DNA of 64,000 bases from positions 147,290,095 through 147,354,094 of the forward strand of contig NC_045438.1 in the NCBI RefSeq assembly GCF_002776525.5. The letters are read 5' to 3'. The notes beneath the pieces are model-generated. The model was not told the DNA's origin. It worked only from the letters and a program-made list of their open reading frames with translations, and searched no databases. Positions 56,236-64,000 of the stretch are shown here, piece by piece; within the stretch, counting starts at the first letter, position 1, and each line of letters begins with the position of its first letter. Source of the DNA: Piliocolobus tephrosceles (taxonomy: Eukaryota > Chordata > Mammalia > Primates > Cercopithecidae). The position numbers and the translations under genes were made by a program.

Positions 56236-56339
56236 TGAGAAAAGACAATCTTGAGAACAATAAGTAACATTCACTGGCTGTCTATTATCATGAAAGGAAC
56301 TGACTTGGTGACTTCACATAAATGTATCTTGTTTAAAAC

Positions 56340-56480
56340 CTTGCAAAGTGATTGTTACTAGCATCATTTTAAGACTGCTGGCTAGGAGCATCGGAGCAAT
56401 TTTTTCCAAGGTCACAGAGCTCGTAAGTGATAGAGCAGGGATCAAATGTACGTCTGCTGAATTCTGCCAAGTTCAAAGCC
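56340..56480 (-). repeat. MIR relic
   Basis: 'caaggtcacagagctcgtaa' and 'gagcagggatcaaatgtacg' match the MIR core in reverse. Confidence 0.65.
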
Positions 56481-56984
56481 TATCTCTTTCCACCCTACCT
56501 ACCATCTCTCTAAGTATCACAGGAGAAACAAAGAATATAGCGCAGAAAAAGAAATCAATAAACACATATGAAGAGCCAAAGGAAAATATGCTTAAATCAT
56601 ATGCTGAAAAACCAACCCAGGCAGACAGTAGACCGTTCTCCTTGGCAAAGCTTACCAGGTATACAAGGTTCTGTTTCCTACCTATTTTATATGGCTTGAT
56701 ACTCTTACAAGGATTCCATGCCAAAGCAACCACAACAGCATGCACACCAATCTTGCTCCTAGGGATCTCTCTGCACCTCTCCAGCTGCTTGAATTCTAGT
56801 AATCCCACCACACAAATTCTCCAGCGGCTGCAGCTCAGAGTTGACCCATGCCTCACTATCTTCCTTACATCCATCGTTCTCCCTTCTAAACCTCCCATTC
56901 CCGTCTCAACTTCTTTCAGACAAACTTGTCCCATCACTCTACAAAATGGCACTGGAAAATTTTCCTTTCTTTCCAAAAGGAATA
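56481..56984. other. Unclassified intronic DNA
   Basis: Contains a 216-codon plus-strand open frame (56348-56998) and an overlapping 167-codon minus-strand frame. Both are rejected as genes. Confidence 0.4.
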
Positions 56985-57800
56985 GATGTTCATTTTAGAA
57001 TTTTTCAAAAACATAGAAAAAGCACAAAAAGGAAAAAAACGGATTGTGCTAAAGATAACTAGTGTTAACGCTGTAGTGTATATTTTACTCGTCTTATTTT
57101 TCCTTTTTTTTTTGGAGACACGGTCTCGCTCTGTTGCCCAGGCTGGAGTACAGTGATGTGATCTCGGCTCACTGCAACCTTTGCCTCCTGGGCTCAAGCG
57201 ATCCTCCCACCTCAGCCTTGCCAGTAGCTGGGACTACAGGCACAAGCTACCATGCCCAGCGAAATTTTTTTTAGATTTTTTTGTACAGACAGAGTTTCAC
57301 CATGTTGTCCAGGCTGGTCTCAAACTCCTGAACTCAAGTGATCCACCTGCCTTGGCCTCCCAAAGTGCCAGGATTACAGGTTTAAGCCACCATGCCCGGC
57401 TCAGTCTTATTTTTCCTAAGCAAATGTGTAATAATCATTTTTATGAAATTAGGATCACATACACGTTATATTGTAATACTTTTTCAGTTTTTGAAATATC
57501 AGTGAACACTCCCCTCCCTATCATTAAATATTCTCCTATAACATGATTTTAGTACTGCCATTATGCCATATGAATGCAACATTTATTTAACTCATCACCT
57601 ACTATGGGATATTTAGGTTGTTCTTTACATTTTATTACTATAAACAGTTCTGCAACGAACATCCTCACAGATTTATGTTTACTCAGATCCGTCCCTGTCC
57701 CTTTATAATAAATTCTGGAGCACATTTGGAAGGCCTGGACACACACTGTCAGGCTGCCCTTCTCACGGATTTTATGAAATTTCATTCCCAGCAGGACTAA
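56985..57800 (-). mobile_element. Old L1 (L1M) fragment split by an Alu
   Basis: Reverse L1 around an inserted Alu: right part 57418-57800 with 'actatgggatatttaggttg' and 'acagttctgcaacgaacatc', left part 56985-57104. Diverged and non-functional. Confidence 0.65.
57105..57402 (-). mobile_element. Alu element nested in old L1
   Basis: Full-length reverse Alu. A perfect 14-bp duplication (gtcttatttttcct) is at 57091-57104 and 57404-57417. Confidence 0.94.
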
Positions 57801-57884
57801 TTACTAATGCATGGGAAACGGGTCTCTTGAACATAATGAATAATCACCAAATTGCAAAGTGACTTATAAGTGAATCAACTAATT

Positions 57885-58015
57885 CATTCAACAAATACTC
57901 ATTAACCTTCTATACGTGCTAGGCACTGAAATACAGCAAGGAGACACGGTTCCTGCTCTTATAGAGCTTTCACTGTCTCAAGACAGAAAATGTAGCAAGT
58001 GATAGCAACAGACGA
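57885..58015 (-). repeat. L2-like 3' end
   Basis: 'aattcattcaacaaatactc', 'gtgctaggcactgaaataca' and 'ctgctcttatagagctttca' are typical of a reverse L2-type relic. Confidence 0.6.
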
Positions 58016-58540
58016 GGAAAGGTGCTACCGTGGGAGGTGATGTCCTGGGTGAGAACAGGCTTCTCCAGGCGCTCCTCAAATCAAATGCCTCCCCATTCCT
58101 GTCATGGCTATGCCCCTTCTCCCTCTGTGTTTCTGATTTCCATGTCTAGCTTGAGCTGGGGAAATAGAATATTTTATTTCAAAAGTCCCCTCCCAATTGT
58201 AGAAGGAATTGCTACTAAATGCAGCAGCTTCTTAAAGCTGTCCTCCCATCCTCACACACACTGATGACACAGCATAATTCTGGGGAAGAAAAAAAACAAA
58301 ACAAAACAAACTAGATAAAACAATTGCTTAGGGGAAAATGTGTTCTAAACATTTTAAAATCTAAATCTAAAAGTTCTCTAAAAGATTTTGGGGATTCGAA
58401 TTCTAAAATTTTTCACAACTGAGTTTCTAGATATATTGTAACAATTGTGGCAAATATTCTAAATGGCTACCAATAGGTCAGCAATAAATGTTTTAAATAA
58501 AAGCAATCAAAATGGACAGCAATTACATTCTTAATGTCAT
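58016..58540. other. Unique intronic DNA
   Basis: Nothing recognised. Confidence 0.45.
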
Positions 58541-58554
58541 CACTCTTGTATTTT

Positions 58555-58824
58555 TTTTTGGCGGGGGGGATGGGGTCTTGCTCTGTCACCAGGCTGGAGT
58601 GCCTCCCAGTTTCAAGTGATCCCCCTGCCTCAGCCTCTCGAGCAGCTGGGATTACAGGCATGCGCCACCATGCCCAGCTTTTTTTTTTTTTTTTTGTATT
58701 TTTAGTAGAGGCAGGGTTTCACCATGTTGGCCAGGATGGTCTTGACCTCTTGACCTCAGGATCTGCCCGCCTCGGCCTCCCAAAGTGTTGGGATTATAGG
58801 TGTCAGCTGCCACTGCGCCCGGCC
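58555..58824 (-). mobile_element. Alu element with internal deletion
   Basis: Reverse Alu lacking about 45 bases after 'caggctggagtgc'. A perfect 14-bp duplication (cactcttgtatttt) is at 58541-58554 and 58825-58838, so the deletion is internal. The middle linker is 17 T. Confidence 0.94.
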
Positions 58825-58838
58825 CACTCTTGTATTTT

Positions 58839-59329
58839 AATATTTTACATCATAGAGTATTTAGCCACCACTGAAGCTTAACAACTTTCACAAAGCAATT
58901 TACATTTCTATTTCATGTAGACAAGAGCCAAATGATTAAAATATTTAACATTATATCGAAAGACCTAGTTACACCATTGCTTCAGAAACTAAGCAACATA
59001 TTTTTCTCAAGGAGCAAATGTATAAGGATTGGTTAATATATCCAGATACTGAGAAAATTTTGGTCTTTGAAAATACATGATGACATATGGAGTTACACAT
59101 TGTTTTACAGATAGTAAGTTACTCATTAGTTAATTTGTTTAGGGCACAAAATATTTTCCATTTAAGGGAGAAATGAAGTCGCTAGAAAGTAGGGAGAGTG
59201 GGTCAATTTTTTTTCCTTAGAATGGGTTTCTGATGTATTACTTCTTTGTAGTTAAGTTTAAAGCGTACACATAAAAAGCAAACCCAAATCTTCTATCCTA
59301 TGTGTGTTTCCATGAGTATGGATGATGTG
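58839..59329. other. Unique intronic DNA
   Basis: Nothing recognised. Confidence 0.45.
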
Positions 59330-59535
59330 TGTGGCATTTATCCAGTACTTACATGCAAAACATTTTTCCAACCGCTTCCACATGCATTAATTTAATCACC
59401 ATGACAATGTGTTAAAAATGCACTTTTGAGATTCCCATGTTACGGATGAGGAAACTGAGGCATAGGGCAATTAAGTATCTTTCTCAAAGATACACAGCTA
59501 GTAAAAGGCAGGGCTGGGAATCAAAGGCAGGCATG
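59330..59535 (-). repeat. MIR SINE relic
   Basis: 'tacggatgaggaaactgagg', 'gggcaattaagtatctttct', 'cacagctagtaaaaggcagg' in reverse MIR order. Confidence 0.8.
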
Positions 59536-60889
59536 AATATCTATGAAACCCAGATGTCATTTGGAGTCTCCCCAGCCCTTTGGATCTAGTTAGATTGGCT
59601 CTAATTTCCCCATCCTTGCCCTGTGTGAATCAAATGACTTTAAACATCCAGAGGACCTACATTCTCAAGGTCTTAGCTAGCTCCCGATTTTTTTGTTTTC
59701 TGGTTTAGTTCTGTCCACACAGGTAAAAATGCAAACCACTTACAACTGAATATTAGTTATTCCCCACTTCTTCCCTCTCTTTTATTACCCTTTCTCTTAT
59801 TTATGCTGAGAGAAAAAAATCCCTCTTTTTTTTTTTCTACTGCTGAGCAGTTCGTTCTGTCTTTCCTAGCCTTGTTTCCTTGTAATTCATGTCCTCAGGT
59901 TCTAACTTTGTCCACTGAACTGTTTATCAAGATAGTTTCCTAAGCAAAGTCAGCTCCTTTCCTAAGAGGAATCCTCTTGCTAGCTAAGAGAATGATACCT
60001 TTCTTCTCATATGGGCACACAAATCTAGAGGTGATACAGCCTACATTATGATTAATATAAAATATTACTCTTGATGATTAAACAGTTGCTGTAATTGAAT
60101 GAACGTGACATATGTTCGCTAACTTATCAGAATAGAGGCAGAAGCAATCTAAATTCAAATGGCATTAGGTTAATTTATTACAGTCCTAAATAAATCCACA
60201 CAGAGACAATTCTTTTCTTTGTATTTGAGAATTCATGGTTAAATGCTTAACGATTAAAAAAAAAAAAAAAAAAAGAAATCACATACCTCTACCCTGCCAA
60301 TGAGGTTGTCAATATAGATGACAAGTGTTAAAAAGTCATGTCAAAACACTATTAGAAAAAACAGGTTAAGAATATAACTGGGGACATATACAAATTACTA
60401 AATCATATATATCTAATTCATATAAAAATGAATTTTCAAAACATCACCTACTTCTGAACCAGTGAACATGAATTATTCACATGGCTTTATATAGTAGGGT
60501 GATTAAACAGAATACGAGAGATAAAAGACTCAAAAAAAATTTTAGAAAACGGAACAGTGTTTCAAAAATTGCTGGTACTCTAAGAGTCGAATGGAAATAT
60601 TTCTTGAACACTGATGTGCAAGGCCGCCTAAACTGAGATGTGTTTGGTACTCCTTCTTTGGATCTGCATAGTACATGGCTGGAGTGGCTGAATAATGGGG
60701 ATCTGTGTTTAGGTAATCTGTTAAACAAGGACCATAAAAGATAAAAAGTAATTCCGTTTTTGAAGACCAGTCTTTGTCCTCACAGTAATAGAAGAAAAGC
60801 TGCATTAAGGATATTACAGTTACATATAAACCATAAATAATCATTATTTGCAGTAAATAAGTAAAAGTTCAAAATGAGAGGTAGAGCTA
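59536..60889. other. Unique intronic DNA
   Basis: T- and A-tracts at 59827-59837 and 60257-60274. The 100-codon minus-strand frame at 60542-60844 has a hydrophobic start but no recognised family. Confidence 0.45.
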
Positions 60890-61005
60890 GCATAGGCTCC
60901 AGGAGTAGCATAGACTACGAGCTCTCTGAGGACAGCGGCTGTCATGAGCAGTCATTGCGTCACCTGAATTGACTGGATGAATGTTGGCTGAGTGAATGTT
61001 TGTGG
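60890..61005 (+). repeat. L2-like 3' end
   Basis: 'gagctctctgaggacagcgg' and 'ggctgagtgaatgtttgtgg' resemble an L2 tail. Weak. Confidence 0.4.
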
Positions 61006-63343
61006 GGTTCATATGACAGGCTGCTGGTTGAATCGCTGTGGCAGTTGTGAGCTGCTTAAGAGAAGGAACTTCATCTTACTCAAGAGTATACCCTTATTAC
61101 TTGGCTGAATGCCTGTACCTATTGCGTGCTCAATTCATGTTTAGCAAATTAACGGTAATTAGAGAAGACAGCAGGTTAAATTGGAGACTACTACTATGCC
61201 CATCTGAAAGCAAAGGGGAGGAGTCAGAAAAAGGAAGACAGAGACTGCTGGGGAACAACTGGTGGGATTCCAGGACAGGCTGAAGGGATCTGATTGAGAG
61301 TTTAGGGGAAGAAAGAGCTTGGTGAAGAAAGAGAGGACCCTCTTCTGAGACAGGAAAGAAAGAAAAAAGATCATGAATGAAGCACAGAATTATTTGCAAG
61401 GGCAAAGGAGAGAAGAGCAAAAAAGGCACAGATGTCTCCATCTTCCTACTTAGTGGAGATGGTAATACGTAGTTTTAAAGTGCATAGGTCACCGTCAGCG
61501 AAGACGACCATTACTACTCAATAGGAGTAAGGATGGAGCAAGTAGAATCTAAGCCTTGAAAATGGCAAAGGCTGAAAGTAATCATTGTGTGTGCTGGGGG
61601 TGGAGGTGGCATGCTAGTGAGAGCTAGAAAGTTAAAAAATAGCAGTAGATATGAACCGTAGTTTTCAAACTAATGTTTCAATTGTTCAATACTTTTATCA
61701 AAAACTGTACTAGGCACTACAGAGGACTTAGAGAAATGTAAGATATGGCTCTTGTCCTGAGAAGTTAAATAACAACCCAGAGATATTACATGATAGAATG
61801 TGAATATATGCCAAAAACGGGGGAAATGAGATAAGGGCAAATGTTCCATAATGAGAACTTTATTTATTACATATTTATTTTTCTATTAAAGTCTAGTAAT
61901 TAAAGTCCTCTACTGTTTTTGTTGCTTACAGGCAATAAAAGTCATTTTCTGGCTTTCATATTGGAGTAGTTATTTTACTAGATATTTGAGTTCTTTTGTT
62001 TGTGAAAAAATTGCTTCTCCTCAAGGTTCAATGAACAAAACAGGTCACAGGGCTTTGGCTGAACACAGAGTCATTTCTTACGCAGACAGAATAGATTCTT
62101 TTAAACAAATACCCTTTGTGTGAATGCACGACTGCTTTCCAGAGCTAGGCAACACACAAAAACTGTTACTACTGTCCTGTCCAGCCACACGGAGGCTGGG
62201 TCTGAGAGGGTTAAACTAAAAATCAAGTTATTGTTGCCTCTCCTTTAGTTCAGTACAGCTTTTCTATAATTCTCTAGAGCTAGGGAGCTGACAGCATGGA
62301 TTTTTATTGAAGAAATGCTATGACATTTGTGCTAAATGTCACATTTCTCCCCCACAAACTAAAAATAGCATGTCACCATACCCCTACCCCTAATAAAATT
62401 GTTGGCTTGGAAATGACATTGATAAGCAAAATGAAACATATAACCTTTTCTCTCCTTTTCTATAAATGTTTTATTTATTCCTGAGTAACATTTGGTATCT
62501 TTTGTAGGCTGAGATCAGAGGGACAAATCAGTAAATTTTACTGCTGAAGTAGTCTTTGCAGTATGGGGCTGTCATTTTTAAAGCATGTTTCAGGCAGGCA
62601 CTGCTGTCATTTGAGTAGTGATCTAGTGACTGATAGAAAATATCTGTAGAAAGAATGCATGCTTTCATAGTAATGTGACATTTTATGAGCAGTTTGACTG
62701 TTTTCATTACTCTGATTTCAGTCTGGGGAAGAGTAAGTTAGAAAGCCAGTGATGAAATATAGAAAGTCTGTCAGGACGAAGTTGACAGGACAAAACCTGA
62801 ACTTGGGCTGTTGTATTTCACAGGACTTCATGGGAGTTATCTGAAGCCATTTTAAATACCAAGTGGACTTGACTGCTTCCTCTGATCAATCCCAAGGTCA
62901 CTGGTTTAATCGATAAGACTGTTTGGCTAACTGACACACACTAAAAGCCAAGTTTAAAGCAAGCTTTATGGAGGCTTTGGCTGTATTTGCCTTCATTGCC
63001 CCAACTAGGTTTGGTTTTAAGGTGAAGATTTGGTCACACAGGGAAAATTTCATTACAGCAAACTTCGTAACTACACTGTTCCCTTTAGAGAACATGGCCC
63101 TGGACTAAAGGAAATGGCCATGGAAGCAAGCTTGTACACTTGCTAAGGAGGCATCAGGAGTTTTGATTTTTGGTAAGGCCAGTAAGGAAATACCTCGGTA
63201 TTTCTGTGAATACCTGAATACCTTGCTGGGTGTTCATAAATACCCAACATCCATTCTTTTCTTGCTCCCGGAAGTGTGCTGTTTGGTAACTGCGGCAGTT
63301 TATGTGGGAAATCTATAGATCCTCACCATCACTAGTTGGAATG
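61006..63343. other. Unique intronic DNA, repeat-poor
   Basis: No exon recognised. A possible L2 trace lies at about 61690-61830. The segment 62030-62420 is repeat-free and a possible regulatory region. Confidence 0.45.
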
Positions 63344-63358
63344 GAAACGTTCAGGACA

Positions 63359-63667
63359 GGCCGGGTGTGGTGGCTCACACCTGTAATCCCAGCACTTTGG
63401 GAGGCCGAGGCGGGCGGATCACGAGGTCAGGAGATTGAGACCATCCTGACTAACATGGTGAAACCCCATATCTACTAAAAAATACAAAAAATTAGCCAGG
63501 CGTGGTGGCAGGCGCCTGTAGTCCCAGCTGCTCCGGAGGCTGAGGCAGGAGAATGGCATGAACCTGGGAGGCCGAGCTTGCAGTGAGCTGAGACTGCGCC
63601 ACTGCACTCCAGCCTGGACGACAGAGCGAGCCTCTGTCTCAAAAAAAGAAATAAATAAAAAATAAAA
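63359..63667 (+). mobile_element. AluY-type element
   Basis: Full-length Alu from 'ggccgggtgtggtggctcac' to an A-rich tail. A 15-bp duplication with one mismatch (gaaa-gttcaggaca) is at 63344-63358 and 63668-63682. Confidence 0.95.
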
Positions 63668-63682
63668 GAAATGTTCAGGACA

Positions 63683-64000
63683 TTCATTTGTTATTTGGCT
63701 GCTGCACATTTTGGAATTCCCCAATTACTCAAGATTGATAGATATGATGGACTCACTTAATGAGTCACCTTAGCCAACTTCCCAGTGTTTGCATCTATGT
63801 GTGGCTTCTTTACTGTCTGCCAGTGTATGCAGTCACTTTCAGAAAGGCCTGCCAGCATCACTCTAAATGTTCAATTACTTTTATTAGCATAACTTAGGGA
63901 TGCAATTATCCATTCCAAGGCTTTTTTGGGAATGTGAAGATTCGTGAGGCTTTCGGATGTATCACTAGCAAATGTTGCAAGACCACTACCTACAAATTAT
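63683..64000. other. Unique intronic DNA
   Basis: Nothing recognised up to the window edge. Confidence 0.45.

Larger units (their letters stand above)
13247..64000 (-). other. CDKAL1: CDKAL1 5'-ward intron (partial, at least 50.7 kb)
   Basis: Everything above 13246 appears to be a single large intron, because the exon that should precede IGERQQ was not found up to the window end. CDKAL1 is known for very large introns. The contents are the repeats and unique stretches listed separately. That it is one uninterrupted intron is an inference from absence. Confidence 0.7.

Noticed and set aside
56348..56998. A 216-codon plus-strand open frame, the longest gap-free one in the window
   Set aside because: It begins inside an MIR relic, has no recognisable domain, no splice or promoter context, and overlaps an equally long frame on the other strand.
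60542..60844. A 100-codon minus-strand frame starting with a hydrophobic segment
   Set aside because: No recognised family; no acceptor or donor consistent with a CDKAL1 exon.
13247..64000. Search for the preceding CDKAL1 exon (ending around SPYDHK) and other radical-SAM exons
   Set aside because: No matching sequence was seen on the minus strand. A tBLASTn of CDKAL1 against the window would settle it; a hit here would refute the single-intron reading.
1..64000. tRNA, snRNA, Y RNA, miRNA hairpin, CRISPR or bacterial/phage features
   Set aside because: None seen by eye. The repeat spacing is that of primate SINEs, LINEs and LTRs, not CRISPR.

Overview
The window is primate nuclear DNA, most likely from an Old World monkey such as a macaque, baboon or vervet. 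It is AT-rich, has intron-style splice signals, and carries about 28 Alu elements, an LTR12 (HERV9) solo LTR, MaLR LTRs including THE1, and a primate-type L1 end. The youngest Alus (22261-22587, 22689-23151, 39622-39922) share the 'cacctcgcccggctag' and 'caggcttgagccaccgcg' variants typical of Old World monkey AluY. The species call is an inference from those diagnostic bases.

The only protein-coding sequence I can support is two exons of CDKAL1 on the minus strand: 13163-13246 (28 codons) and 10024-10188 (55 codons). They are consecutive, both in phase 0, with canonical AG/GT borders. They encode the TRAM RNA-binding domain region and the start of the C-terminal tail of the tRNA methylthiotransferase that makes 2-methylthio-N6-threonylcarbamoyladenosine (ms2t6A) at position 37 of tRNA-Lys(UUU). 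I see no exon for the C-terminal membrane anchor at 1-10023, and no radical-SAM exon at 13247-64000. The window would then be one short intron (about 3 kb) flanked by part of the 3'-ward intron and at least 50.7 kb of the 5'-ward intron.

Layout: 1-8.3 kb, intron with MaLR, MIR, L1M and Alu repeats and an assembly gap at 4840-4939. 8.3-14 kb, Alu-free block holding both exons. 14-18.7 kb, Alu cluster plus a MaLR LTR. 18.7-22.2 kb, unique DNA. 22.2-23.2 kb, young inverted Alu pair with a 400-N gap. 23-30 kb, mostly unique with two AluJ/S. 30-31.2 kb, three-level nest (AluY and a MaLR LTR inside an older MaLR LTR). 32.2-36.6 kb, unique AT-rich DNA with candidate regulatory segments. 36.7-42.3 kb, old L1 blocks, Alus and a THE1 LTR. 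42.3-47.7 kb, mostly unique with MIRs and a 62-bp tandem duplication. 48.8-50.35 kb, AluJ split by a 1263-bp LTR12 solo LTR with a perfect 4-bp target duplication, the window's only GC-rich promoter-like island. 52-53.3 kb, two L1 3' ends head to head plus an Alu. 54-64 kb, unique DNA with a few Alus, an old L1 and MIR/L2 relics.

I found no RNA gene, CRISPR array, intact transposon gene or second protein-coding gene. Nothing here looks like an undescribed coding system. The most useful leads are the intact-ended LTR12 promoter antisense to CDKAL1, the symmetrical TRAM exons, the nested and inverted repeats (including one that explains an assembly gap), and the repeat-free segments that could be long-range enhancers.
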